Positions 46,182 through 54,749 of a stretch of DNA of 64,000 nt are shown here, piece after piece (position 1 is the first letter of the stretch; each line of letters begins with the position of its first letter). The stretch covers positions 62,001 through 126,000 of the forward strand of contig NZ_LQOW01000006.1 of the NCBI RefSeq assembly GCF_002102185.1, in the 5' to 3' direction. The notes beneath the pieces were generated by a model. The model was given only the letters and a program-made list of their open reading frames with translations. It did not search any database and was not told the DNA's origin. Position numbers and translations under genes: made by a program. The stretch is from Mycobacterium fragae (GTDB taxonomy: Bacteria > Actinomycetota > Actinomycetes > Mycobacteriales > Mycobacteriaceae).

Positions 46182-47654
46182 TCAGGGCAACCCGATCCGA
46201 CGGTGGCGGTCAAGACGGGCAGCCATCCGTTCGGCATCTCGTGCGGCCCGCAGCGTGTGCACTTCGCGCGCGATGGCCCGGGATAGCCGTTTGGCGAATG
46301 CGATCGGTTCGTCGGCCGCGTCGGGATACTCCGGGACGATGACGTCGACGATCCCCGATGCCTGCAAGTCTTTGGACCGGATGCCTTGTGCTGCAGCAAG
46401 TTCGGCGGCATGCGCAGTGTCACGGAACATGATCGCACTCGCCCCCTCGGGAGGCAGCGGAGCCAGCCAACCATGCAGCGCGGCCAACACCCGGTCGGCG
46501 GGCAGCATCGCCAGTGCCGGACCACCGCTGCCCTGACCGAGGAGCACCGACACCGTGGGGGTGTCGAGCGTGATGAGTTCGGCCAGACAGCGCGCGATCT
46601 CACCGGCAAGACCGCCCTGCTCGGCCGCTTCGGATAGCGCGGGCCCGGCGGTGTCGATGATGAGCACCAAGGGCAGCCGCAGGCCGGCGGCCAGCGCCAT
46701 GCCGCGCCGGGCTTCACGCAGGGCGGCCGGACCGACGGTCCCGCCGAAGAGGCGCTGCTGACCCAGCACGACGGCGGGCTGGCCGCCGAAGCGCGCCAAT
46801 GCCAGCAGCATGCTGCCCGCCTCGCCCTGCCCGGTACCCGACAACAGGACCCGCTCGGTGGCGCCATGGCGCAGCAGAGTGCCGATGCCCGGGCGCTGCT
46901 CCCTTCGGGAAGCCATCACCGAATCCCATGCCGGCACATCGGGTATCGGCTTCTCTTCGACGGCGGGAGGCGGTACCGCCGGTGGATCCACCAACACCTT
47001 CAGCGCTCGTTCGGTTGTGCGGCGCAGCCATTTGAGCGGGATGACACCGTCGATCACGCCGTGGCGTTGCAGATTTTCGGCGACCTGAATTCCCGGCGGG
47101 AACGGTTCGCCATAGAGCTGCTCGTAGACGCGGGGACCGAGGAAGCCGATCAAGGCACCGGGCTCGGCGATGGTGACATGTCCCAGCGACCCCCACGACG
47201 CGAACACCCCGCCGGTAGTCGGGTGGCGCAGATAAACGAGGTAGGGCAGGTTCGCTCGGTTGTGCAGTTCGATCGCGGCGCTGATCTTGACCATCTGCAC
47301 GAACGCGACGGTGCCTTCCTGCATCCGGGTGCCACCGGAGCTGGGTGAGGCCAGCAACGGCAGCCCTTGCGCGGTCGCTCGCTCGATCGCCGTGGTGATC
47401 CGCTCGGCGGCGGCCACCCCGATCGAGCCGGCCAAGAAGTCGAACTCGCAGGCGATCACCGCCACCCGCCGGCCGTGGACCCGCCCTTCGCCGGTGACCA
47501 CCGACTCGCTGAGGCCGGTCGCAGCCCGGGCGGCGGCCAACTCGCGCGCGTACGCCTCGGTTATCGATACCCCCACGGGCTCGGTGTCCCAGCTGACGAA
47601 CGATCCCGCGTCGAGCACCGCATCGCGCAATTCGTCGGCGCTGATCCGGCTCAC
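46182..47654 (-). CDS. accD3: Acetyl/propionyl-CoA carboxylase beta subunit AccD3
   Basis: 490 residues. It is a carboxyltransferase made of two crotonase-fold halves: N half VAVIACEFDFLAGSIGVAAAER, PLLASPSSGGTRMQEGTVAF, GGVFASWGSLGHVTIAEPGALIGFLGPRVYE; C half MALAAGLRLPLVLIIDTAGPALSEAAEQGGLAGEI and VSVLLGQGSGGPALAMLPADRVLA. It transfers carboxyl from biotin to acyl-CoA; the AccD3 (Rv0904c) partner and substrate are not firmly known. It is divergent from echA6. Confidence 0.94.
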   Translation of the reverse strand: MSRISADELRDAVLDAGSFVSWDTEPVGVSITEAYARELAAARAATGLSESVVTGEGRVHGRRVAVIACEFDFLAGSIGVAAAERITTAIERATAQGLPLLASPSSGGTRMQEGTVAFVQMVKISAAIELHNRANLPYLVYLRHPTTGGVFASWGSLGHVTIAEPGALIGFLGPRVYEQLYGEPFPPGIQVAENLQRHGVIDGVIPLKWLRRTTERALKVLVDPPAVPPPAVEEKPIPDVPAWDSVMASRREQRPGIGTLLRHGATERVLLSGTGQGEAGSMLLALARFGGQPAVVLGQQRLFGGTVGPAALREARRGMALAAGLRLPLVLIIDTAGPALSEAAEQGGLAGEIARCLAELITLDTPTVSVLLGQGSGGPALAMLPADRVLAALHGWLAPLPPEGASAIMFRDTAHAAELAAAQGIRSKDLQASGIVDVIVPEYPDAADEPIAFAKRLSRAIAREVHTLRAARDAERMAARLDRHRRIGLP

Positions 47655-47690
47655 CGCATGAGGGTAGCCAGCTCTCGATAGGGTGGGCGC

Positions 47691-48422
47691 ATGATCGGTC
47701 TCACCCGCGTCGAAGACGTCATGACCATTGAGCTGCAGCGGCCCGAGCGACGCAACGCGCTGAATTCTCAGCTCGTCGACGAGCTGCGCGAAGCCGTGGA
47801 GAAGGCTGCCGGCGAGAACGTCCGCGCGATCGTCTTGACCGGTCAGGGCACGGTGTTCTGCGCCGGCGCAGATCTAAGCGGTGACGCGTTCGCCGCCGAC
47901 TACCCCGATCGGCTCATCGAACTGCACAAAGCGATGGACGCGACGCCGATTCCGGTGATCGGCGCGATCAACGGACCGGCGATCGGCGCCGGCCTGCAGC
48001 TGGCGATGCAATGCGACCTGAGGGTGGTTGCGCCCGAGGCCTTTTTCCAGTTTCCGACGTCGAAATACGGCCTGGCACTGGACAACTGGAGCATTCGCCG
48101 ACTGTCGTCGCTAGCCGGTCACGGCCGCGCCCGGGCCATGCTGTTGTCCGCGGAAAAATTGACCGCCGAGACGGCGTTGCAGACCGGAATGGCCAACCGG
48201 ATCGGGACGTTGGCCGACGCGCAGGCCTGGGCCGCCGAAATCGCCGGCCTGGCGCCGCTGGCCCTGCAGCACGCCAAGCGGGTACTCAACGACGATGGCG
48301 CTATCGAAGAGGCATCGCCGGTCCACAAGGAACTCTTCGACAAGGCCTGGGCCAGCCAAGACGTGATCGAAGCCCAGGTGGCTCGCATGGAGAAGCGGCC
48401 ACCGAAGTTCCAGGGAGCCTGA
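47691..48422 (+). CDS. echA6: Enoyl-CoA hydratase-like EchA6
   Basis: 243 residues. Crotonase fold: [53 protein letters not shown] (oxyanion hole), [25 protein letters not shown] (second oxyanion/catalytic region), [30 protein letters not shown]. It is the orthologue of EchA6 (Rv0905), which in M. tuberculosis binds acyl-CoA and links beta-oxidation to mycolic-acid synthesis without hydratase activity. It is followed after 4 bp by the MBL-fold gene. Confidence 0.94.
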   Translation: MIGLTRVEDVMTIELQRPERRNALNSQLVDELREAVEKAAGENVRAIVLTGQGTVFCAGADLSGDAFAADYPDRLIELHKAMDATPIPVIGAINGPAIGAGLQLAMQCDLRVVAPEAFFQFPTSKYGLALDNWSIRRLSSLAGHGRARAMLLSAEKLTAETALQTGMANRIGTLADAQAWAAEIAGLAPLALQHAKRVLNDDGAIEEASPVHKELFDKAWASQDVIEAQVARMEKRPPKFQGA

Positions 48423-48426
48423 TCGC

Positions 48427-49536
48427 ATGCTGCGCGGGGCGCTGCGACTGGCCGCCGGCACGGTCACGCTGGCGACCGGCGGGTTGATGCTGCGGGCGTT
48501 GCACGGCGCCCCGGCTGCCCTCGGCGCAAGCCCCGCTGCCATCCGCGCGGTGGCCGACCGCTCGCCGAATTTTCGCAACGGCGTCTTCGTCAACCTCGAA
48601 CCGGCTTCGCTCTTCAGCATGGATCGCGAGCAACAGCGGCTGATTCTGCGCGAGGTTATCGGTGGCCGCGCCGCCACCCGGCCGGCCGCGGCGATCCCGG
48701 TGGCACCGCCGCAAGCGATGGGTAGTCGCGCCCTCGACCTCGCGGTGTGCTGGCTGGGCCACGCGACGGCGCTGGTGGAGATCGACGGCTATCGGGTGCT
48801 CACCGACCCGGTGTGGAACGACCGCTGCTCACCGTCGGATGTGATCGGGCCGCAGCGGATGCATCCACCGCCGATCGAATTGGAGGGGTTACCGGCGCTG
48901 GACGCGATCGTCATCAGCCATGACCACTACGACCACCTCGACATCGACACCGTCATTGCGCTGACCCGATCTCAGCGGGCACCGTTCGTCGTCCCGCTCG
49001 GTGTCGGTGCGCATCTGCGATCCTGGGGTGTTCCCGATGAGCGGGTCATCGAGCTCGACTGGAACGAGCGAACGCGGGTCGACGACCTCACTCTGATCTG
49101 TACGCCCGCCCGACACTTCTCAGGGCGCTTCCTGACCCGCAACACCACGCTGTGGGCGTCGTGGGTGCTGAGCGGTCCAAGCCATCGCGCGTACTTTGCA
49201 GGGGATACCGGCTATAGCAACAGCTTTGAGCAGATTGGTTCCGAGCACGGACCGTTCGACCTGACGCTGATGCCGGTCGGTGCTTATAACAAGGCGTGGC
49301 CTGACATCCACATGAATCCGGAGGAGGCGGTCCAGGCTCACCTCGATCTCAACGGCCGGTTTTTGGTGCCGATTCACTGGTGCACGTTCCGGCTGGCCCC
49401 GCATCCCTGGGCCGAACCGATCGAGCGGCTGCTGGCCGCCGCTGATTCCGCCAAGGTGCAGGTGTCGGTGCCGAAGCCGGGCGAGCGCGTGGGCCCGGGA
49501 GGGAATGCGGAATTAGACCCGTGGTGGCGGCTCTGA
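48427..49536 (+). CDS. NAPE-PLD-like metallo-beta-lactamase-fold hydrolase (Rv0906 family)
   Basis: 369 residues. The hydrophobic N terminus (LRLAAGTVTLATGGLMLRAL) suggests membrane anchoring or export. Metal motif AIVISHDHYDHLDIDTV (HxHxDH, ~159-175), upstream WLGHATALVEIDGYRVLTDPVW, AYFAGDTGYSNSFEQIGSEHG (Asp) and FLVPIHWCTFRLAPHPW (His). This is the N-acyl-phosphatidylethanolamine phospholipase D/UlaG-like branch. The physiological substrate is unknown. It probably shares a transcript with echA6. Confidence 0.9.
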   Translation: MLRGALRLAAGTVTLATGGLMLRALHGAPAALGASPAAIRAVADRSPNFRNGVFVNLEPASLFSMDREQQRLILREVIGGRAATRPAAAIPVAPPQAMGSRALDLAVCWLGHATALVEIDGYRVLTDPVWNDRCSPSDVIGPQRMHPPPIELEGLPALDAIVISHDHYDHLDIDTVIALTRSQRAPFVVPLGVGAHLRSWGVPDERVIELDWNERTRVDDLTLICTPARHFSGRFLTRNTTLWASWVLSGPSHRAYFAGDTGYSNSFEQIGSEHGPFDLTLMPVGAYNKAWPDIHMNPEEAVQAHLDLNGRFLVPIHWCTFRLAPHPWAEPIERLLAAADSAKVQVSVPKPGERVGPGGNAELDPWWRL

Positions 49537-49572
49537 CTCGCTGACAATCGATGGTCCTGACTGCGTAGTGGT

Positions 49573-51528
49573 GTGGCGCGTAGGTGGCGCTGCTCGCGGG
49601 CGCGCGTCAAGCCCAGTTTGTCGGTGACGGTGGGCAGGATGTGGTTCGTGCGTGAACACAAGGTGTGGCGTCGGATTGCTGATCCGGTGGTGGCTGCGCC
49701 GCCGGCGGGTGTGCGGATCCGTACGCGGATCAATGTCAGGGCTGATGAGGCGGCGGCCTTGACGAAGATCGGCACGTTGTTAGGTGAGTTATATCGGACC
49801 GCGCTAGCAGAACGGATCCGCTGTGGCGTACTGGATGGGGCTGGCCAAGCGCGGTGGCGGGCGGAGCGCAAGCGGGCGTTGACGGCGGTGTCGTCGAGCC
49901 GGTGGGCGGGGGCGATCACGCGCGCGGTTGAAGATCAGTACCAGCTGGGGATGCGCGTCTTGGCCGCCCATGTGGGCAACCTGCAATCGGCCGTCGATGT
50001 GTTGGCTGAGCGGTGCGCGCTGCGCCCCGGTGAGGTCGCTACCATCGCGCAACCGGACACCGTGGGCGCAAGGCGGGTCAGACGGGGCTATCGCGATGCG
50101 GCCGAGCGGTTCGCGAAGACCCGTCGGCTAGCGATACTCCGTGAGCGGCTGGTTATTGCGCAGAAAGCATTGGACACGGGGCGCCCGTCGATCACAGTGG
50201 GCGGAAAACGGTTGTGGCGCAACCGCAGTCACCTCAACCAAATCGCGATGAGCGAGCAGCAGTGGCGGCGGCGGTGGGATTCTGCACGCATGTTTGTTAC
50301 CGCCGACGGAGAGTCCGGCAAAGCCGGCGGTAATGAAACCATCCGTGTCGATGCGAACGGGATCCTGAGAATCAAGGTCCCCGTTGCGCTGGCCGCCCAA
50401 CTCGGCTCGCATGTTGTCATCGCCGCGCCGGTGCGGTTTGTCCACCGCGGCGATGAGTGGGCCGATCGGGTGGCCACTCGGCAGGCGATCCGCTACGACA
50501 TCCACTACGAGCCCGAACGTCGCCGCTGGTATCTAGACGCCTCGTGGAAAGCCGATCCTCAACCGCCGCCATCGCTGGTTGAGCTCCGGGCCGGGTGCGT
50601 GGTGGGTGTCGACCTTAATGCCGATCATCTGGCAGCTTGTATTCTCGACCGGTTCGGCAACGTGATAGGGACGCCGATCACCATCCCGATACCCACGGCT
50701 GTGCTGCCGGCCTCCCGGCGCGACGGCCATGTGCGGACGGCGATCACCGCGCTGCTCAACCACGCCGAACGCACGAGCTGCACCGCGGTGGTGATCGAAA
50801 ACCTTGATTTCGCCGACGCGCGCGCGATCGGGCGCGAAATCCTGGGCCGAGGCGTGCGGGCAAAGCGGTTTCGCCGCACCGTAGCCGGCATCCCCACGCG
50901 CAGGTTCCGCAACCGGCTGGTCGCAATGGCGGCCAGACGCGGCATCGCCGTCATCGGCGTCGACGCCGCTTATACCAGCGTCTGGGGGGAGCAGCACTGG
51001 CGTAAACCCTTACGGCAACAGGCTTCCGACCCGGCCACCGTCACCCGTCATCACGGTGCGGCGGCCGCGATCGGCAGACGTGGTCTCGGCATGGAGATCA
51101 GGCGACGCCCGGCAGGACCCCGTAACGGACAGCGGACCGCTGCGGGCACGCCACCGGATCGGCCCGACCGCCATTTCGAGGCCACAGGCAGGTGCGGTAG
51201 TTTCGGTCCACCGACACGCCCACTGGGAGGCGACCGGTCCACCGAACAACACCCGCCAGCCGCGGTCAGCACCGTTCGGGCCGCAACCCCGCAGGACTCA
51301 CCCCTGCTCACTAATCAGGAACGGTCGGCTATCGGAAAGGACGGACTCATGGGATTTCTGGACAAGGCCAAGCAGCTGTTGTCGCAGAACGCCGACAAGG
51401 TTGAACAGGCCATCGATAAAGCAGGCGACATCGTCGACGACAAGACCAGCGGCAAGTACAAAGACGCCGTCGACAAGGTGCAGGACGCGGCCAAAAAAGC
51501 AGTCGACAAGGGCGACCCGCAGAACTGA
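49573..51528 (+). CDS. TnpB-like RuvC nuclease (IS200/IS605 OrfB family), frame open into antitoxin gene
   Basis: 651 codons from the GTG at 49573; an ATG at 49639 (MWFVREHKVWRRI) is equally plausible. The three RuvC acids are in place: GVDLNADHLAACILD (Asp ~347), AVVIENLDFADAR (Glu ~409), GIAVIGVDAAYTSVWG (Asp ~464). The family tail HW-x-KPL ... TRHHGAAAAIGRRGLG follows. The CxxC zinc finger of classical TnpB is missing. There is no tnpA, CRISPR or inverted repeat nearby. From ~51120 the tail is low-complexity, and the frame continues without stop through the antitoxin gene at 51349. A guide-RNA-using nuclease is possible by family, but unproven. Confidence 0.8.
   Translation: MARRWRCSRARVKPSLSVTVGRMWFVREHKVWRRIADPVVAAPPAGVRIRTRINVRADEAAALTKIGTLLGELYRTALAERIRCGVLDGAGQARWRAERKRALTAVSSSRWAGAITRAVEDQYQLGMRVLAAHVGNLQSAVDVLAERCALRPGEVATIAQPDTVGARRVRRGYRDAAERFAKTRRLAILRERLVIAQKALDTGRPSITVGGKRLWRNRSHLNQIAMSEQQWRRRWDSARMFVTADGESGKAGGNETIRVDANGILRIKVPVALAAQLGSHVVIAAPVRFVHRGDEWADRVATRQAIRYDIHYEPERRRWYLDASWKADPQPPPSLVELRAGCVVGVDLNADHLAACILDRFGNVIGTPITIPIPTAVLPASRRDGHVRTAITALLNHAERTSCTAVVIENLDFADARAIGREILGRGVRAKRFRRTVAGIPTRRFRNRLVAMAARRGIAVIGVDAAYTSVWGEQHWRKPLRQQASDPATVTRHHGAAAAIGRRGLGMEIRRRPAGPRNGQRTAAGTPPDRPDRHFEATGRCGSFGPPTRPLGGDRSTEQHPPAAVSTVRAATPQDSPLLTNQERSAIGKDGLMGFLDKAKQLLSQNADKVEQAIDKAGDIVDDKTSGKYKDAVDKVQDAAKKAVDKGDPQN
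51349..51528 (+). CDS. Rv0909-type antitoxin (MT0933-like)
   Basis: 59 residues from the internal ATG at 51349 (MGFLDKAKQLLSQNADKVEQ), a small amphipathic, highly charged helical protein ending DAAKKAVDKGDPQN. It matches the actinobacterial antitoxin family of Rv0909. A GGAAAGGAC ribosome-binding site lies ~8 bp upstream, so independent translation is likely although the TnpB-like frame reads straight into it. The SRPBCC toxin-like gene starts 3 bp after its stop. Confidence 0.85.
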   Translation: MGFLDKAKQLLSQNADKVEQAIDKAGDIVDDKTSGKYKDAVDKVQDAAKKAVDKGDPQN

Positions 51529-51531
51529 TCC

Positions 51532-51969
51532 ATGGCGAAACTCTCCGGATCCATCGACGTGCCGCTGCCTCCGGATCAGGCCTGGGGGCATGCCTCCGAC
51601 CTGTCCCGCTACAAGGAGTGGCTGACCATCCACCGGGTATGGCGCAGCAAGCTGCCCGACACGCTGCAAAAGGGCACCGTCATCGAGTCGATCGTCGAGG
51701 TCAAGGGCATGCCCAACCGGATCAAATGGACGATCGTGCACTACAAGCCGCCGGAGGCGATGACGCTCAACGGCGACGGCGTCGGCGGCGTCAAGGTGAA
51801 GCTGCTCGCCAAAGTCAAGCCGAAGGGCGATAACTCGGTGGTCAGCTTCGACGTGCATCTGGGTGGGCCCGCGCTGTTCGGGCCCATCGGGATGATTGTT
51901 GCCGCCGCACTGAAGAGCGATATCCGCGAATCGCTGAATAAGTTCGTCAAGGTGTTCGCCCCGGCCTAG
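51532..51969 (+). CDS. SRPBCC-family toxin-like protein (Rv0910 family)
   Basis: 145 residues. Polyketide-cyclase/START fold: SGSIDVPLPPDQAWGHASDLSRYKEW at the N terminus and FGPIGMIVAAALKSDIRESLNKFVKVF as the C-terminal helix. It is close to Rv0910 of M. tuberculosis, reported as the toxin of the Rv0909-Rv0910 pair. It is immediately downstream of the antitoxin gene (3 bp gap), the usual antitoxin-toxin order. The mechanism is not known. Confidence 0.88.
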   Translation: MAKLSGSIDVPLPPDQAWGHASDLSRYKEWLTIHRVWRSKLPDTLQKGTVIESIVEVKGMPNRIKWTIVHYKPPEAMTLNGDGVGGVKVKLLAKVKPKGDNSVVSFDVHLGGPALFGPIGMIVAAALKSDIRESLNKFVKVFAPA

Positions 51970-52068
51970 CCGAGGCGCGGGCTCGCGCGATGAGTTTTCC
52001 GTTCGGCGGCAGTCGATATTGCGTGAGCTCCCATCCGGAGCCCACCCGTACCTCAAGAGGAGACCATC

Positions 52069-52842
52069 GTGCCGATTCGTAACGCCGCGCCGTTGGGCGC
52101 GCCCACTTGGATTGATCTGACGTCATCCGATCTTGACCGCGCTCAGGATTTCTACGGCGCGGTATTCGGCTGGACGTTCGAGTCCGCCGGCCCCGAGTAC
52201 GGCGGCTATGTCAATGCCGCCAAGGACGGGCACCCGGTCGCCGGGCTGATGGCCAACAACCCGGAGTGGCAGTCTCCGGACGCCTGGTCCACCTACTTCC
52301 ACACCGCCGACATCAATGCCACGGTATCGGCGCTGACCGCGGCGGGTGGCTCGTCGTGCATCGCGCCGATGGAGGTGCCGGCGAAGGGTTTCATGAGCAT
52401 GGCCACTGACCCGGCTGGAGCGTCGTTCGGTCTGTGGCAGCCACTGCAACATCGCGGCTTTGAGCTCATCGGGGAGCCCGGCGCGCCGGCCTGGCACCAG
52501 CTGACCACGCGGAACTACCGCGTCGCCGTCGACTTCTACCGCGAAGTCTTCGGATGGCGAACCGAACAAGTCTCCGACACCGACGAATTCCGTTACACCA
52601 CCGCGTGGTTCGGCGATCAGCAATTACTCGGCGTGATGGACGGCGCCGGTGTGCTGCCCGAGGAGGTCCCGTCGCACTGGACCATATTCTTCGGGTCCGA
52701 GGACGTCGACAAGACGCTGCAAGTGATCACCGACAACGGCGGCGCCGTACTGCGCGCCGCCGAGGATACTCCCTACGGGCGCCTCGCCGCGGCGACCGAC
52801 CCGACGGGCGCCGTCTTCAACCTGTCCTCGCTGCAGAGTTAA
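52069..52842 (+). CDS. Two-domain glyoxalase/VOC protein (Rv0911 family)
   Basis: 257 residues from the GTG at 52069 with an AAGAGGAGA ribosome-binding site. Two VOC repeats: TWIDLTSSDLDRAQDFYGAVFGWTFE ... DPAGASFGLWQP and WHQLTTRNYRVAVDFYREVFGWRTEQ ... DPTGAVFNLSSL. Such tandem VOC proteins include hydroxylases and resistance factors, but the ligand is unknown. The stop overlaps the convergent cupin gene by 4 nt (TTAA). Confidence 0.9.
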   Translation: MPIRNAAPLGAPTWIDLTSSDLDRAQDFYGAVFGWTFESAGPEYGGYVNAAKDGHPVAGLMANNPEWQSPDAWSTYFHTADINATVSALTAAGGSSCIAPMEVPAKGFMSMATDPAGASFGLWQPLQHRGFELIGEPGAPAWHQLTTRNYRVAVDFYREVFGWRTEQVSDTDEFRYTTAWFGDQQLLGVMDGAGVLPEEVPSHWTIFFGSEDVDKTLQVITDNGGAVLRAAEDTPYGRLAAATDPTGAVFNLSSLQS

Positions 52843-53282
52843 TCGACGGCACCCAGGCCGAAGTCGGCGTAGTCGAAACCGGGCACCACGACGCAGCTGA
52901 CCAGAGTCGGCTCGTCGTCGCGCGGGCGCGCGCGCTGCCAATACCGCGGGGGCACCAGCACTTGCGGTCGCTCACCGGCGATGATGTCGCTACCGAGCAC
53001 ATGCGTTGTGGCGCTGTGTCGTTCGCTTCCGACATCGAGCAGTAGCGGGCTGCCCCGATGGTAAAGCCACAACTCCGCGCTGCGCACGGTGTGCCAGGCG
53101 GACTGCTGGCCGGCCATGAGCAGCAGCAGTATCGCCGATCCCGCGCTGCGCGGTCCGGTGTAGTCGGACGGTAACGCGGACTGGCCCACCATCAGGTCGC
53201 TGCGCCACATTTCCTTGAACCAGCCGCCCTCGGGGTTAGGCGCCAGGTCCAGGTGGCGAGCCCAATCCGGGAGCTCCGTCAT
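52839..53282 (-). CDS. Cupin superfamily protein, DUF985
   Basis: 147 residues from the ATG at 53282, preceded by GGAGGAGG. Cupin_5 features: HLDLAPNPEGGWFKEMWRSD at the N terminus, SAWHTVRSAELWLYHRGSPLLL (metal-site His/Glu region) and VPPRYWQRARP followed by SCVVVPGFDYADF at the C terminus. The function is unknown. It is convergent with the glyoxalase gene and divergent from the Rv0912 homologue. Confidence 0.87.
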   Translation of the reverse strand: MTELPDWARHLDLAPNPEGGWFKEMWRSDLMVGQSALPSDYTGPRSAGSAILLLLMAGQQSAWHTVRSAELWLYHRGSPLLLDVGSERHSATTHVLGSDIIAGERPQVLVPPRYWQRARPRDDEPTLVSCVVVPGFDYADFGLGAVD

Positions 53283-53362
53283 CGCCTCCTCCGCCCTGTT
53301 GTTGGATACCACCCTAAAGCGTTTCCGACGGGGAGGTCACCGACGCGCGCTACTGTCGCAAT

Positions 53363-53818
53363 ATGGTTCGTCTACGCCCGGGTTGGTTGGTCGCGCTGTT
53401 CGCCGCGACGATGTCGGCCAGTGCGTGGCTGCCGTGGCTGACAACGAGCAACAACGGCGGCGGCTGGGCGAACGCCGTCGGCGGCAGCATGGGCAGTGTG
53501 CACCTTCCGGCGGGCTTCCGGTCAGGTCAGCTGATCCTATTGCTGTCGTCGGCGCTGCTGGTAGCCGGAGCGATGGTCGGCCGGGGCCTGTCGGCGAGGC
53601 TGGCATCGGTTGCCGCACTGGTCATTTCACTGCTCATTGCCGCGTTGACGGTGCTGTACTACCACGTCAATGTCAAGCCGCCGATCGCGGCAGCCTACGG
53701 GCTGTACGTCGGTGCCGTCGCCACGGCCGGCGCGCTGGCCTGCTCGGTGTGGGCGTTGGTGTCGTCGTTGAGTAGCGATCGGTCCATCACCGGCCGCGGT
53801 TCGCTTCCACCACGCTGA
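53363..53818 (+). CDS. Four-helix membrane protein (Rv0912 family)
   Basis: 151 residues with about four hydrophobic segments (LVALFAATMSASAWLPWLTT; LILLLSSALLVAGAMVG; LASVAALVISLLIAALTVLYY; AAYGLYVGAVATAGALACSVW) and a Gly/Asn-rich extracellular loop. The function is unknown. Its 3' end overlaps the convergent HxlR-type gene by 32 bp. Confidence 0.85.
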   Translation: MVRLRPGWLVALFAATMSASAWLPWLTTSNNGGGWANAVGGSMGSVHLPAGFRSGQLILLLSSALLVAGAMVGRGLSARLASVAALVISLLIAALTVLYYHVNVKPPIAAAYGLYVGAVATAGALACSVWALVSSLSSDRSITGRGSLPPR

Positions 53819-54749
53819 TTTCGGCGCCCGCGAGACGCTGGGCGCACTGGTCGCAGGTCAGTTGGCCGGTGAACCGTTTGCCGCAGGCGAGGTGGGTGAT
53901 CAGCACCGCAGGCCCCTCCGGTGCATGAAACCATTGTTGGCCGCACTGCAGTGCGGCGATGAGCACCGGGAAGAATGCCCGGCCCTTTTCGGTGAGTTGG
54001 TAGCGGATGCGCTGCCGCCCTGCCGGTGGCGACGCGGTCAGCACTCCGTTGGCGCAAAACGTCTGCAGCCGACCGGCGAGCAGGGTCGGCGGCGCCCCGA
54101 GTTGTGTTTGGAAATCGGTGAATCGGGTGGTGCCCAGGAACGCGCACACCAACAGTGCAGCGGCCCAACGGTTTCCGAACACGCTCATCGTCTCTGGGAA
54201 CAAGCCGGGCTGATTGCTCCCGTGCTGGGCGGTTGTTCTGCGTCGGGTAACCGCCTGGGGTACGGAGCGTGGCCACGAGCCGCTGGGTCCCCAGCGGGCC
54301 GCGACCTGCTTCTCAGTCACCACCTCCGCGCAGGCTCGGCAGGTCAGCTGCGGCGCGAAGTCGCTGCCGCACACCAGGTGGTGCATGGCGGGAAGCCGGT
54401 GAACGTGTTCGGGCACCCAGCGTCGTTCCCATTCCCAGATCGACAACAGCACGGGCCAGAATGCTCGCCCGCGTTGGCTGATCACATATTCCGCACGTTC
54501 CGGGCGGGTGCGGTAGACCTTGCGAACCAAGAGCCCGTTATGCGTCAGCGCTCGCAACCGGTTGGTCAGCACCGAATTCGAGATCGGCAAGCGGTCCATG
54601 AACTCGCCGTAGCGGGTCGCTCCCAACAGTGCCTGCCGGATGATCAGCAGCGTCCACTCGTCGCCGAGCAGGCCGAGTATCCTGCCCACCGCGTTGGTAT
54701 CGCCGGCTTTCAGCCTGGTCGGCGTCGACGCGTCAGAGGCCGACGACAC
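53787..54749 (-). CDS. Tandem HxlR-family double winged-helix regulator
   Basis: 320 residues from a GTG at 54749. Two complete HxlR modules: residues ~17-110 (RILGLLGDEWTLLIIRQALLGATRYGEFMDRL, LTNRLRALTHNGLL) and ~188-275 (VFGNRWAAALLVCAFLGTTRFTDFQTQLGAP, LLAGRLQTFCANGVL). Each is followed by a related Cys pair segment: LVCGSDFAPQLTCRACAEVV and LACGKRFTGQLTCDQCAQRL, probably two small zinc or redox sites. The gene begins directly after the stop of the carotenoid oxygenase gene (TGAGTG), so it is cotranscribed with it. The DNA target is unknown. Confidence 0.88.
   Translation of the reverse strand: MSSASDASTPTRLKAGDTNAVGRILGLLGDEWTLLIIRQALLGATRYGEFMDRLPISNSVLTNRLRALTHNGLLVRKVYRTRPERAEYVISQRGRAFWPVLLSIWEWERRWVPEHVHRLPAMHHLVCGSDFAPQLTCRACAEVVTEKQVAARWGPSGSWPRSVPQAVTRRRTTAQHGSNQPGLFPETMSVFGNRWAAALLVCAFLGTTRFTDFQTQLGAPPTLLAGRLQTFCANGVLTASPPAGRQRIRYQLTEKGRAFFPVLIAALQCGQQWFHAPEGPAVLITHLACGKRFTGQLTCDQCAQRLAGAEISVVEANRGR

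Noticed and set aside
49537..51348. CRISPR array or Cas12 system around the RuvC protein
   Set aside because: No direct repeats with spacers and no cas1/cas2 are visible near the gene; only the nuclease resembles Cas12/TnpB.
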